Shown here in pieces: positions 27,270-36,379 of a stretch of DNA of 64,000 nt; the first letter of the stretch is position 1; the number at the start of each line of letters is the position of its first letter. The stretch is from the NCBI RefSeq assembly GCF_020075705.1, contig NZ_JAIQUM010000019.1, positions 8,974-72,973 of the forward strand. The letters run 5' to 3'. Source of the stretch: Metabacillus rhizolycopersici. Its GTDB lineage: Bacteria; Bacillota; Bacilli; Bacillales; Bacillaceae. Below the pieces are notes generated by a model, which was not told where the DNA came from, made no database searches, and saw only the letters and a program-made list of their open reading frames with translations. The position numbers were made by a program, and so were the translations under genes.

Positions 27270-27764
27270 ATGGAGAATACATCAACAACACTTACGATGA
27301 CTCGTCGCTTTGATGTGACTGCGGAAAAAGTATTTGATGCCTGGCTGAACCCAGAAATGATGAAAAAATGGTTTTTTACAATGGAACCAACGAATAAAGT
27401 GACAAAAAATGATCCTCGTGTGGGTGGATCTTGGGAAATTGTTGACCATAGAGAAGGGAAAGATTACAGGGCAATCGGTGAGTACATAGAAGTTGATCCA
27501 CCAAGTAAATTGGTTTTCACATTTAAAATGCCGCAATTCAGTGATATGGAGGACAGAATTTCCGTTGAAATTAAACCTGTTGAAAATGGTTGCGAGATGA
27601 CCTTCACACAAATAATTGTCATTCCTCACGAAGAAGGTTGGACTGAGGGAGACATTGAAAAAGCACATAATGAATATAGTAGTCAAACCGAACAAGGTTG
27701 GTATTATATGTTTTTAGGGTTAAAACAATTAGTTGAAACGGGTAAAGTTAAGTATCCATCTTAA
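27270..27764 (+). CDS. SRPBCC/AHSA1-family protein
   Basis: A 164-residue helix-grip (START-like) protein. TMTRRFDVTAEKVFDAWLNPEMMKKWF near the N-terminus is the family signature; VGGSWEI and GWYYMFLGLKQLVE follow. Members bind hydrophobic ligands or resemble the activator of Hsp90 ATPase; the specific role is unknown. ATG 27270 is better spaced from AAAGG than ATG 27261. The gene is alone, with a terminator after it and a leader of about 230 bases containing two small hairpins. Confidence 0.85.
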   Translation: MENTSTTLTMTRRFDVTAEKVFDAWLNPEMMKKWFFTMEPTNKVTKNDPRVGGSWEIVDHREGKDYRAIGEYIEVDPPSKLVFTFKMPQFSDMEDRISVEIKPVENGCEMTFTQIIVIPHEEGWTEGDIEKAHNEYSSQTEQGWYYMFLGLKQLVETGKVKYPS

Positions 27765-27844
27765 AGAACATTCATGAGCAACAAATAAGATGAGTGGGAA
27801 TAACTGCCGGTAAAATTAACATTATAAACAGAGACATTACTATA

Positions 27845-27900
27845 AAAGGTAAAGCCATTGTGCTCAGGTTGAATACCGAATCACAATGGCTCTACTTTTT
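27845..27900 (+). terminator. Terminator after SRPBCC gene
   Basis: AAGCCATTGTG pairs with CACAATGGCT, extended by flanking A/T pairs, followed by CTACTTTTTG. Confidence 0.7.
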
Positions 27901-28018
27901 GTTTAGGATCTTGTACTGTGGATAAGCACGCGGCATCCAGATCAGCGCCTAGCCCCTCGAGGTCTTATGCTTGCCTTAGGCTGATCAAGGCGCTTGCACT
28001 TTTGTTCTTCCAGTTCAA
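27899..28018. repeat. Family A intergenic repeat (A3)
   Basis: Has cttgtactg then a perfect DnaA-box match, TGTGGATAA (27917-27925), followed by gcacgcggcatccag, tcagcgcctagcccctcgagg, and the closing ggctgatcaaggcgcttgcac. The GC-rich ends AGCGCCTAGCC and GGCTGATCAAGGCGCT pair. Confidence 0.75.
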
Positions 28019-28028
28019 ACTGCAATAC

Positions 28029-28421
28029 TTAGTTCACTTTGTTTTTTACCTTTATTTTTCCTGTCCAACCTTTAAATCCACCTTTTAGGTAGTTTAAATC
28101 ATTGTAGCCTTTTCGTTTTAGCATTTGTGCTGCACGGCCACTGCGAGTTGTATTTTGGCAATATAAGTACACCGGTTGGTCTGGACGAATTTCTTTATAG
28201 CGTTGACGTAATTGGGAAAGTGGTATGTTTCTTGCACCTAAAATATGACCGCCCTCAAATTCATTAGGTTCACGAACATCAATTAATTGCGCTTTGCGAT
28301 AGCCTGAACGGAATTCTTCTTCTGTTAATTGTTTCATTATCTTCCGTTGGTAGAAAAAAGTAATCGCAGAGTAAATAAGCATCGCTGATGTTAAAATAAC
28401 TAGTAACAAAACTGTTGTCAA
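28029..28421 (-). CDS. yqhL: Membrane-anchored rhodanese-like protein
   Basis: A 130-residue protein with an N-terminal membrane helix (about residues 2-24) and a single rhodanese domain whose active-site loop CQNTTRSG starts at C88. QLIDVREPNEFEGGHI is the usual rhodanese start. It likely carries sulfur as a persulfide on C88 at the membrane face. The start is TTG 28421 with GGGG upstream. Position between gcvPB and lipM matches YqhL of B. subtilis. Confidence 0.9.
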   Translation of the reverse strand: MTTVLLLVILTSAMLIYSAITFFYQRKIMKQLTEEEFRSGYRKAQLIDVREPNEFEGGHILGARNIPLSQLRQRYKEIRPDQPVYLYCQNTTRSGRAAQMLKRKGYNDLNYLKGGFKGWTGKIKVKNKVN

Positions 28422-28579
28422 AATGTTCGACCCCTTTATATGTTGTTTTCTTGTTTGTATCCTCAGATAAACTCTAATGTAGACTTCTATTATTATATAG
28501 AAGCTTGTCTAAATTGTCATCAGATAACATGCAATATTATTCCCATCCATCCCAAATTCTGCTAGACTAAAATAATAAA

Positions 28580-28731
28580 GTGCGACTTTCATCAGTGGGT
28601 GTTTTCTTTATCCTCCACTGTTTGTAAGCGAGATTTACCTTGGATTTTACGGGCAGTTTTCAAAATTCATAACCTTCACTTTGTAGATTCACTAAAAGTT
28701 TATGGTTTGGATGTTACAGTTCGTTAATGCG
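28580..28731. repeat. Family B intergenic repeat, degenerate copy (B3)
   Basis: Contains aagtgcgactttcatcagtggg, a weak pairing arm cctccactg, gtaagcgagattta and tttacgggcagtt, then diverges. It ends about 30 bases before the lipM start. Confidence 0.5.
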
Positions 28732-28762
28732 GGAGAAAATTCAAAAAAAGAAGGGTTATATG

Positions 28763-29599
28763 ATGACGAAAGAAGTTTGGCGGTATATTGATTCAGGCAA
28801 TTGCTCACCATCCTTTAATATGGCATTGGATGAAGCGTTATTAAAATGGCATAGTGAAGGGGAAATTCCTCCTACAATTAGGTTTTATGGCTGGGACCCT
28901 GCCACACTTTCGATTGGGTATTTCCAAAAGGTTGAAAAAGAGATAAATTTAGACGCTGTTAAAAAATATGGCCTAGGGTTTGTCAGAAGACCTACAGGTG
29001 GTCGTGCAGTTTTGCATGACAAAGAGCTTACATATAGTGTCATTGTTTCCGAAGAGCATCCGGAAATGCCTCAAACGGTGACTGAAGCCTATCGTGTCAT
29101 TTCTGAGGGGATTTTAGAAGGTTTTAAAAATTTAGGTCTTGATGCATACTTTGCGATTCCACGGTCAGACGAAGAAAAACAAGGATTAAAATCTCATCGT
29201 TCAGCGGTTTGTTTTGATGCACCTTCTTGGTATGAGCTTGTTGTTGAAGGACGTAAAGTAGCTGGAAGTGCACAAACTCGTCAAAAGGGCGTTATCTTAC
29301 AGCATGGTTCTATTTTGCTAGATCTTGATGAGGATATGTTATTTGACTGTTTTAACTATTCGAATGACAAAGTACGAGAAAGAATGCAACGAGCATTTAA
29401 AGGTAAGGCTGTTGCAGCAAATATGCTCCGAGAAGAACCTGTCACAATTGAAGAAGCGAAAAAGGCGTTTAAAGCTGGTTTTGAAAAGGGCTTACAAATT
29501 GAATTAGAACCTTATGAGTTATCATCTGAAGAACTTGATTATGTAAAGAAAATTGCTAGGGAAAAGTATGAAAGTGAAGAATGGAATTTTAAGCGTTAA
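28763..29599 (+). CDS. lipM: Octanoyl-[ACP]:protein N-octanoyltransferase LipM
   Basis: A 278-residue enzyme, identical in length to B. subtilis LipM. It transfers octanoate from acyl carrier protein to the H protein GcvH, the first step of lipoate synthesis. The catalytic cysteine is C150 in the [10 protein letters not shown] segment, and the [11 protein letters not shown] loop is the cofactor-transferase signature. ATG 28763 is chosen by homologue length and AGAAGGG spacing. Its place close to the gcv genes fits, since glycine cleavage needs lipoylated GcvH. Confidence 0.94.
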   Translation: MTKEVWRYIDSGNCSPSFNMALDEALLKWHSEGEIPPTIRFYGWDPATLSIGYFQKVEKEINLDAVKKYGLGFVRRPTGGRAVLHDKELTYSVIVSEEHPEMPQTVTEAYRVISEGILEGFKNLGLDAYFAIPRSDEEKQGLKSHRSAVCFDAPSWYELVVEGRKVAGSAQTRQKGVILQHGSILLDLDEDMLFDCFNYSNDKVRERMQRAFKGKAVAANMLREEPVTIEEAKKAFKAGFEKGLQIELEPYELSSEELDYVKKIAREKYESEEWNFKR

Positions 29600-29615
29600 A
29601 GTAGGAAGAATAGTC

Positions 29616-29649
29616 AAAGATGTGATCTTAATGGTCGCATCTTTTTTTT
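29616..29649 (+). terminator. Terminator after lipM
   Basis: AAAGATG.GA pairs with TC.CATCTTT, followed by eight T. Confidence 0.8.
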
Positions 29650-29833
29650 ATCTCTACTAACAATAAAATGTTGAAAAAAATTTTTTTCGACAAATCCAGT
29701 TAGAAACCTTGTTTTATCAACAATCTACGACAAATTTAACTATGCAAGTTACAAAATTCTTCAAAAACCATTATTTACGGTTTAGAATCTTGGTCAAACT
29801 CAAGTTTTCGTCTTTTTTTAACTAGTTATTGAT

Positions 29834-29907
29834 TTGACAAAACAACAACTATTTGACCTATAAATCTATATATGGTATTGGTGGTGGAATGTAATTGCTA
29901 TATATTG
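29834..29907 (+). promoter_or_regulatory. nrdJ promoter with two NrdR-type boxes
   Basis: TTGACA at 29834 and TATAAA at 29859 form a plausible promoter with a longish spacer. CTATATATGG (29866-29875) and CTATATATTG (29898-29907) match the core of the NrdR box and are 32 bases apart, about three helical turns, as in known tandem NrdR sites. NrdR repression in dNTP excess is inferred. Confidence 0.55.
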
Positions 29908-29977
29908 AATTGTGAGATGCGGTATGGTAAATTTAATCAGATGTTTTACTAGAAGGATAGATAGAGGAGTTGGTACA

Positions 29978-30544
29978 ATGACTGTTGGTACTGAGCAGAA
30001 GATGAGTCTGAATGTTGAGAAACTAAATAAAGATATTTCCGCATTTCCACAGGTTCATCCAATAACAGAGGATATGAAGTTAACACATAAAGGTGTATCA
30101 AGACTGGTTATGCTTGATCGTTATACGTTTAAGGATACGGAGAAGATTACCTTATCTGAAGGGGACTTTGTTGTTCTTACAATTAAAGAGGATCCAAAAT
30201 TCCCTGCGCGTGGACTTGGTTATATTAAAGAAATAGACTGGGAAGCAAAAACAGCAATCGTTCTTGTAGATGATGAATATCGTCATTCATTAGACAAACC
30301 TGAGGAAGTAGAGACAGGTTTCGTAAAACGCTCATTAGACGTCATTGAGAAGCCACTTGAAATCTTTTACGAACAAATTGCCAAACGTAACGCAACTGGC
30401 TTAGCATCTGTAGAATCTACGGAAGAGAAACGCAACGAATGGTTCGAGAAGTTTTATCAAGAATTAGTCAGTTTAAACTTTATCCCAGCTGGACGTGTAT
30501 TGTATGGAGCTGGTGCTGGTACGGACGTTACTTATTTTAATTGT
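29978..30544 (+). CDS. nrdJ: Class II (adenosylcobalamin-dependent) ribonucleotide reductase, exon 1
   Basis: Encodes residues 1-189 of a B12-dependent ribonucleoside reductase, from ATG 29978 (AGAGGAG upstream) to the conserved GAGTDVTYFNC, whose cysteine C189 is a redox-active residue in this family. Joining exons 1, 2 and 3 (567 + 228 + 1761 bases) gives an uninterrupted protein of about 851 residues, the normal length. Without splicing, translation would run nine more codons into the intron, from GCG CGC AAC to TAA at 30560. The enzyme reduces ribonucleotides for DNA synthesis without needing oxygen. Promoter features suggest NrdR control. Confidence 0.92.
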
Positions 30545-33289
30545 GCGCGCAACGTTGCCTAATACAAAGGACGTGAGAAATCACTCCTCAAAATAGGCGG
30601 ACATAAAATTAATGTCTAACTTTAGAGATGAATTATTAGGGGAAGTTCCTAACTAGTTTGAATACTGGCAAATTAAGCCTGAGGGTACGACAGGCATAAT
30701 GAGTACTATCATTTTTGTCTGAAGCTCGTTAACTAGGCGAAAACCGATCCTGAGATGGTAGGGAAGTAGTCGTGGCGCTATAAAAAAGATATGGTGAGAA
30801 TGTTCCTAAGGAACTGACGAACCTCCGAATGTACGGCTCGTAAAAGTAGGGAGATGAAAATGAACATCTTCACCTGTAAATGCAGGTTCAGTCTTGGTTA
30901 AAGTATTGCAGTTTGCTTTGACTAATTTTATCCCTTAGAGGATAAAAGTCTTGAGTCCACCAGTAATGGGCAAAAAGACGGCTGACGGGTTAAAGGATGG
31001 CACCTAAGTCTTTATGTAAAGCTAGTCTCTAAGGAACGTTGGAAGCCAACAAGAGAATGTTAAGGAATGGTACTTCCAAAGTCTCTAAACAGTAGGAAAT
31101 GACTGTTGAATGTTGGTGGCGGTTAGCCCGTAGTAGTGTAGAAATAGGGTAATTCCTATGGAGCGAAGGGGCATAGTCTACCGAACTTTATTAAAAGTTA
31201 ATAATAAGTAATCTAATTGAAGCTTGTTAAGGAAGCCGTTGTGCAAACCTGACTAAAGCCATACCACCAAAGAAAGGCGGTGGTGCAAAATGGTACAAAA
31301 ACTTAACTATCCGAACGGTGAGCGTGAATTCAGAAAAATTCAAGATAGATTTTATAAAGAAACGTTGGAATGTATGGAAAAGGGTAACAGAATTTCATTT
31401 AAAGGATTAATGGAAATAATAACTTCTGATGCAGTTATTATTAGTGCCATACACAAACTAAAAGCCAACAAGGGGAGCCAAACACCGGGAAGTAATGGGA
31501 AAAATATTAGAGATTCTTTTCTAGAACTAGACCTTGAGGTAAGTATAGGGAAAATCAAAAATAGTTTAAGCCATTATAAACCTGGAGATGTAAGAAGAAA
31601 GTGGATTCCCAAACCTGGTAAAAGTGAAAAACGTCCACTAGGGATACCTGATATTGAAGATAGAGTCATACAAGAATGTGTAAGGTCAGTAATTGAACCC
31701 ATTCTAGAGGCACAGTTCTTCAAACACTCATATGGATTTAGACCTATGCGAGACGCAAGTATGGCCCTTGAGAGAGTGTCAGACATAACCCAAAAGACAA
31801 ATTATCATTGGATAATTGAAGGAGATATCAGTAAATTCTTCGATAAAGTCAACCACACTATTCTCATAAAGAAGCTTTATTCAATGGGGATTAAGGACAG
31901 ACGAGTTCTAATGATAATTAAGCAAATGCTAAAAGCAGGAATCATGGATGAAATTAAAACTAATGAGCTTGGTACTCCACAAGGTGGAATTATTTCTCCA
32001 CTACTAGCAAACGTATATTTAAATAGTTTCGACCATTGGATATCCAACCAATGGGAAACTAAACGTACTAGACATAACTATAGTAGGATAGACGGTAAAT
32101 ATGCACAGCTAAAGAAAACCAATCTCATACCATGTTTTCTAATTAGATATGCTGACGATTGGGTTATCGTCACAAATAGTAAGAAAAACGCCGAAAAGCT
32201 AACTCTCAAGATTCAAAAATTCTTAAGTGAAAAGTTAAAACTTACCTTGTCGATGGAGAAAACTAAAATAACAAACATCAGAAAACGACACATAACATTT
32301 CTTGGTTTCGATTATAAAAAGGTTAAAGGAAATGGAAAATTTGGATGGATATCAAGAAGCAGACCCAATAAAGAAAGATTCCTTAGTAAGATTAATGAGA
32401 TTAAAAATGACATTTATATGATTAGAAAACGAGATACAATTGAAAAGAAAATCAATGATTTAATCATAGTCAACTCAAAAATTAGAGGGATTTTGAATTA
32501 TTACAAGTTTGCGACTTGGATAAGTGTGGAGGCTAAGAAATACTCAAGAGTACTGAGCTATGCAGGGTGGAACTCTCTAGCACCAATAGGAGCGAAATGG
32601 ATTCCAGCCAACCACGTGGATAATCTTAGAAGTGTGCATGGGGAATATACAACCGGCATTCCTGCTATCGAATATGGGGACAACAAAATTAAGATTGGTC
32701 TAACTAACTTATCATTTATTAGATGGGAACAAGCCAAACTTAAAAGAGTTAAAGAAACCCCATACACAGAAGAGGGAAGGCAAATATATTTCAAAAGAAC
32801 ATTCAAGAGGCAACCATTGCATAGGGCAGATGATTTACTCAAACACCGACTTTCGCATGCGATAGCATACTCAAATCGTATAGCATCAAAAGCTAAATAC
32901 AACTTCGAATATATGATGAACAGTTGTTATGCATTTAACAGAGACAAAGGGAAATGTAGGGTCTGTAAGGAATTTCTACTTCCAGAGGAAACACATACCC
33001 ATCACATAGATCCGAAGTTGCCTTTAGACAAGGTCAACAGAGTGGTGAACTTAGCATCTGTACACAAAGCCTGTCACAAATTAATCCATGAAGATGTAAA
33101 CCTTAATCTTCTTGAAGAAAAAGTGAAGAAGAACGTTCAAAAGTTTAGAGAAAAGCTAAAGTAACAACAATTAGATAATTTATCGGTAGATGGGGCGCCG
33201 TGTGCGGTGAAAGTCGCACGCACGGTGCTAACCGGGGGAAAAGAACGCCTTACATGTAATGGTGAAGGACTGTTCTTACCTATCGGAAC
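30545..33289 (+). mobile_element. Group II intron in nrdJ
   Basis: A 2745-nt retroelement between the codons for C189 and Y190. The 3' part has a canonical domain V (33195-33229: GCGCCGTGTGCGG, GAAA-type loop, CGCACGCACGGTGC) and a domain VI hairpin (AAGAAC/GTTCTT). Domain I has an EBS1 loop, GTAATT (31149-31154) in an ATAGG/CCTAT stem, that pairs with the last six exon bases AATTGT. It encodes its own maturase. The reading frame requires a 5' end GCGCG; GTGCG two bases earlier looks more typical but would destroy the frame. The 3' end is CGGAAC. Confidence 0.9.
31290..33164 (+). CDS. ltrA: Group II intron reverse transcriptase/maturase with HNH domain
   Basis: A 624-residue multifunctional protein inside domain IV of the intron. 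RT motifs run from about residue 60 to 330 and include YGFRPMRDA, TPQGGIISPLLANVYL and the catalytic YADD at 287-290. A maturase domain X follows, and the C-terminus has an HNH endonuclease with C556-x2-C559, H571-H572 and C595. These activities serve intron splicing, second-strand cleavage and target-primed reverse transcription. The frame is intact, so the intron may still be mobile. It starts at ATG after AAAGGCGG. Confidence 0.94.
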   Translation: MVQKLNYPNGEREFRKIQDRFYKETLECMEKGNRISFKGLMEIITSDAVIISAIHKLKANKGSQTPGSNGKNIRDSFLELDLEVSIGKIKNSLSHYKPGDVRRKWIPKPGKSEKRPLGIPDIEDRVIQECVRSVIEPILEAQFFKHSYGFRPMRDASMALERVSDITQKTNYHWIIEGDISKFFDKVNHTILIKKLYSMGIKDRRVLMIIKQMLKAGIMDEIKTNELGTPQGGIISPLLANVYLNSFDHWISNQWETKRTRHNYSRIDGKYAQLKKTNLIPCFLIRYADDWVIVTNSKKNAEKLTLKIQKFLSEKLKLTLSMEKTKITNIRKRHITFLGFDYKKVKGNGKFGWISRSRPNKERFLSKINEIKNDIYMIRKRDTIEKKINDLIIVNSKIRGILNYYKFATWISVEAKKYSRVLSYAGWNSLAPIGAKWIPANHVDNLRSVHGEYTTGIPAIEYGDNKIKIGLTNLSFIRWEQAKLKRVKETPYTEEGRQIYFKRTFKRQPLHRADDLLKHRLSHAIAYSNRIASKAKYNFEYMMNSCYAFNRDKGKCRVCKEFLLPEETHTHHIDPKLPLDKVNRVVNLASVHKACHKLIHEDVNLNLLEEKVKKNVQKFREKLK

Positions 33290-33517
33290 TACGTTATGCC
33301 ATTTGTGCAAGATTCACGAGAAGGTATTTCGGAGCATCGTAAGCAGGTCATGGAAATCATGAGTCGCGGTGGCGGTGTCGGAACAAATGGATCAACATTA
33401 CGTCCACGAAATACGTTAGCGCGTGGCGTAAACGGGAAATCATCAGGATCTGTATCTTGGTTGGATGATATTGCTAAATTGACACATCTTGTTGAGCAAG
33501 GTGGAAGTCGCAGGGGT
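33290..33517 (+). CDS. nrdJ: Class II ribonucleotide reductase, exon 2
   Basis: A 76-codon exon starting with TAC GTT ATG (YVMPFVQDSREGISEHRK), running through the glycine-rich MSRGGGVGTNGSTLRPRN segment and ending at EQGGSRRG. Homologous B12-dependent reductases read continuously FNC-YVMP and SRRG-AQMI, so this piece fits exactly between exons 1 and 3 with no extra residues. It is flanked by a group II intron on the left and a group I intron on the right. On its own it cannot be a protein. Confidence 0.9.
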
Positions 33518-33838
33518 ATGTAGATCATTCAAGTGCTCCTGCGTAAAAAAACCTCGTGAATTGCTGGGAAATCTTTACATGACTTACTGGCTACAACGTA
33601 ACTGGAAACGGTAAGCGTGAATGCTTAAAAACAGCAAGTGGATAAAGACAATCAGCAGCCAAGCTCCTTAAATGGAGAAGGTTCAACGACCATCGAAAGC
33701 ACGTCTAGAATGACGGAAGCAAGTAGAGTAGGAATCAAGTGATTCCGAAGTGCGAGGGCACTCACAAAGAGTGTAAGATATGGTCTGAACTCTATGGTGA
33801 CTTAGAGAGTTGATCTAACGAATCAACGTAACAAAATG
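33518..33838 (+). ncRNA. ORF-less group I intron in nrdJ
   Basis: A 321-nt self-splicing intron candidate. P1: the exon end GCAGGGGT pairs over eight positions with GCTCCTGC (33535-33542), with the expected U-G wobble at the 5' splice site. The conserved core words are present: P4-type AATCAGCAGCCAAGC (33650-33664), R-type GTTCAACGACCAT (33681-33693) and S-type AAGATATGGTCTGAAC (33775-33790). R and S pair as P7 (GTTCA..GACCAT with ATGGTCTGAAC). The intron ends in G (33838), as required. No homing endonuclease frame is present. Confidence 0.92.
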
Positions 33839-35599
33839 GCACAAATGATTATGTTATCAGATTGGCACCCTGACATCATTGAATTCATTATCTCAAAGAT
33901 GCAAAACCCAAGAATTTTACGTTATTTAATCGAAAACACAAACGATGAAGCGATTAAAAAATACGCTCAAGATAAATTAAAATTCACTCCACTAACGCAA
34001 CAAGAAATTGATATGTATCAAGGTATTGTGAACTATAAGCAAATTCCTGGCACAGGTGGATTCAGTGAAAAAATTATTAAAGATGCAGAGTTAAAGCTAA
34101 TGACAGGTGGAACATACAGTGTCCATAATTCGGAATTTTTAACTGGTGCAAACATTTCTGTCACGTTAACAAAAGATTTTATGGATGCAGTTGAAAAAGA
34201 TGCTGACTATGAACTGCGTTTCCCAGATGTGGAAAGCTACAACGAAGAAAACATGAAAGCATACAATGAAAACTGGCATAAAGTTGGCGATGTCCGCGAG
34301 TGGGAAAAAGAGGGCTATAAGGTACGTACGTATCGGAAAATCAAAGCAAAAGAGCTATGGAACCTTATAAACATTTGTGCGACCTATTCAGCAGAGCCAG
34401 GTATTTTCTTCATCGATAACGCAAATGATATGACGAATGCAAAAGCATACGGTCAACAAGTTGTTGCAACAAATCCGTGTGGTGAACAACCTCTCGCACC
34501 ATTTTCTGTTTGTAATTTAGCTGCTGTAAACTTAGCAGAGATGGCTGACAAAGAAACTAAAACAGTTAACTTTGAAAAGCTGAAAAAAACAGTTGAAGTC
34601 GGAGTCAGAATGCAAGACAACGTGATCGATGCCACTCCATACTTTTTAGAAGAAAATAAAAAGCAAGCATTAGGCGAACGCCGCGTGGGCTTAGGTGTAA
34701 TGGGCTTACATGATTTGCTCATTTACTGTGAAACGGAGTACGGTTCAGAAAAAGGAAACAAGCTTGTTGACAAAGTGTTCGAAACAATTGCAACAACAGC
34801 TTACCGTGCTTCGATTGAATTGGCGAAGGAAAAAGGAAGCTTCCCTTTCTTAGTCGGTGAAGGCGAAGAAACAAATCGTCTTCGTGAAGCATTTACACAA
34901 ACTGGCTTCATGAGTAAAATGCCTTCTGATATTTTAGAAGGTGTGAAAAAGTTTGGGATTCGTAATTCACATTTATTAACTGTTGCTCCGACTGGATCTA
35001 CTGGGACCATGGTTGGCGTATCAACAGGCTTAGAACCTTACTTCTCATTTTCTTACTTCCGTAGTGGAAGATTAGGGAAATTCATTGAAGTGAAAGCAGA
35101 TATTGTTCAAGAATATTTGGACCAGCATCCAGAAGTGGATTCAACTAATTTACCGTCTTGGTTTATTTCAGCAATGGAATTACCTGCAGAGGCACATGCT
35201 GATGTACAATGTATTATCCAACGCTGGATTGATAGTTCAATTAGTAAAACTGTAAATGCTCCAAAAGGGTATACAGTTGAGCAAGTTGAAAAAGTGTATG
35301 AGCGTTTATATAAAGGTGGTGCCAAAGGTGGTACTGTTTATGTAGACGGAAGTCGTGACACACAAGTATTAACGTTAAAAGCAGAAGAAAATACTTTTGA
35401 TGAGACTGAGAACGAAGTGACGAAAGAAAAAGGGAAAGTCGTACTTGTTGATACAATTAATGATTTACGCTCAACAGATGTAACAATCGGGAATGAAGTA
35501 GGAAATACATGTCCAGTATGTCGAGAGGGTACAATAGAAGACCTGGGTGGCTGTAATACATGCACTAGCTGTGGCACACAGCTAAAATGTGGGCTATAA
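33839..35599 (+). CDS. nrdJ: Class II ribonucleotide reductase, exon 3
   Basis: 586 codons plus stop, starting GCA CAA ATG (AQMIMLSDWHPDI). It contains the active-site segment NPCGEQPLAPFSVCNL with the thiyl-radical and proton-donor region of class II enzymes, the TVAPTGSTGTMVGVSTGLEPYF phosphate-binding region, and a zinc-ribbon-like cysteine tail (CPVC...GGCNTCTSCGTQLKCGL) that delivers reducing equivalents. An ATG at 33836 belongs to the intron's last bases and is not needed. A 13-bp hairpin follows the stop. Confidence 0.93.
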   Translation, partial: AQMIMLSDWHPDIIEFIISKMQNPRILRYLIENTNDEAIKKYAQDKLKFTPLTQQEIDMYQGIVNYKQIPGTGGFSEKIIKDAELKLMTGGTYSVHNSEFLTGANISVTLTKDFMDAVEKDADYELRFPDVESYNEENMKAYNENWHKVGDVREWEKEGYKVRTYRKIKAKELWNLINICATYSAEPGIFFIDNANDMTNAKAYGQQVVATNPCGEQPLAPFSVCNLAAVNLAEMADKETKTVNFEKLKKTVEVGVRMQDNVIDATPYFLEENKKQALGERRVGLGVMGLHDLLIYCETEYGSEKGNKLVDKVFETIATTAYRASIELAKEKGSFPFLVGEGEETNRLREAFTQTGFMSKMPSDILEGVKKFGIRNSHLLTVAPTGSTGTMVGVSTGLEPYFSFSYFRSGRLGKFIEVKADIVQEYLDQHPEVDSTNLPSWFISAMELPAEAHADVQCIIQRWIDSSISKTVNAPKGYTVEQVEKVYERLYKGGAKGGTVYVDGSRDTQVLTLKAEENTFDETENEVTKEKGKVVLVDTINDLRSTDVTIGNEVGNTCPVCREGTIEDLGGCNTCTSCGTQLKCGL

Positions 35600-35612
35600 G
35601 GAATCGTTTGCA

Positions 35613-35642
35613 AAGAGGGTCTGACTTTTGTCAGACCCTCTT
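35613..35642 (+). terminator. Terminator after nrdJ
   Basis: A perfect 13-bp stem, AAGAGGGTCTGAC/GTCAGACCCTCTT, with a TTTT loop. The trailing T-run is short. Confidence 0.7.
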
Positions 35643-35848
35643 AATCACTAGTTCAAACACCTAACAGATTGTGGTCATTTGACGCTTAGGAATTGGAGGT
35701 GTAAAACACGTTTTCATTCTTGAATATCTTATTTCCCCTAGACTGCCCAAGGTGTTTACGCTCTTCTACCACTTGTAATGATGAACAATCTCATGTAAAA
35801 TTAAGGTTGATTTTGTTTTAAAAAGATGGGCTATTTGGAGGAGAACGC

Positions 35849-36268
35849 ATGCCAACACCAAGCATGGAAGATTATATAGAACAAATTTATATACTAATTG
35901 AAGATAAAGGATATGCTCGTGTTTCAGACATAGCAGAAGCATTGGCTGTCCATCCCTCCTCAGTCACAAAGATGGTTCAAAAATTAGATAAAGATGAATA
36001 TTTAATTTATGAAAAATATCGTGGACTTGTTTTAACGAATAAGGGGAAAAAGATGGGGCAACGACTCGTTTTTCGTCACGATTTACTTGAGCAATTTTTG
36101 AAAATTATAGGAGTAGACGAAGACAAAATATATAATGATGTTGAAGGAATCGAGCATCACTTAAGCTGGAATGCGATTGATCGCATTGGTGATCTTGTTC
36201 AATATTTTGAAGAGAATGAACAAAGAGTCGATACTTTGCGGAGCATACAAAAAAATAATGAAGAATAA
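35849..36268 (+). CDS. mntR: Manganese-responsive regulator MntR (DtxR family)
   Basis: A 139-residue DtxR-type repressor. The N-terminal winged helix ([11 protein letters not shown]...[20 protein letters not shown]) carries the metal ligands D8 and E11; the HHLSWN region in the dimerisation domain supplies E and H ligands. It senses Mn2+ and represses manganese uptake genes. The start is ATG after GGAGGAG. It is monocistronic with its own terminator, in the same order as B. subtilis (lipM-mntR-yqhO). Confidence 0.95.
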   Translation: MPTPSMEDYIEQIYILIEDKGYARVSDIAEALAVHPSSVTKMVQKLDKDEYLIYEKYRGLVLTNKGKKMGQRLVFRHDLLEQFLKIIGVDEDKIYNDVEGIEHHLSWNAIDRIGDLVQYFEENEQRVDTLRSIQKNNEE

Positions 36269-36275
36269 ATGAAGG

Positions 36276-36302
36276 AGAGACAGTAGTAGTCTCTTTTTTT
36301 TG
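36276..36302 (+). terminator. Terminator after mntR
   Basis: AGAGAC-AGTAGTA-GTCTCT followed by a run of T. Confidence 0.75.
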
Positions 36303-36307
36303 TTGCT

Positions 36308-36376
36308 TAGTGTAAACAATAAAATTCTTGAACTGTGGCTAAGCGCACGACATCCACATCCAGAGATTTTGTTCTT
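36308..36376. repeat. Family A repeat, internally deleted copy (A4a)
   Basis: Begins aacaataaaattcttgaactg and has a DnaA-box-like TGTGGCTAA (one mismatch, 36334-36342), then jumps from cgacatccacatccag to the terminal ttttgttctt, lacking the GC-rich stem. A full copy follows directly, making a tandem pair. Confidence 0.6.
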
Positions 36377-36379
36377 GTT

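Noticed and set aside
29912..29977. Upstream extension of nrdJ exon 1 (MRCGMVNLIRCF...)
   Set aside because: It would cover the region directly after the NrdR boxes; ATG 29978 has AGAGGAG and matches homologue starts.
35338..35613. Antisense frames within nrdJ exon 3 (for example 35338-35613, 34453-34722)
   Set aside because: They are shadows of a strongly coding plus-strand exon, with no independent start signals.
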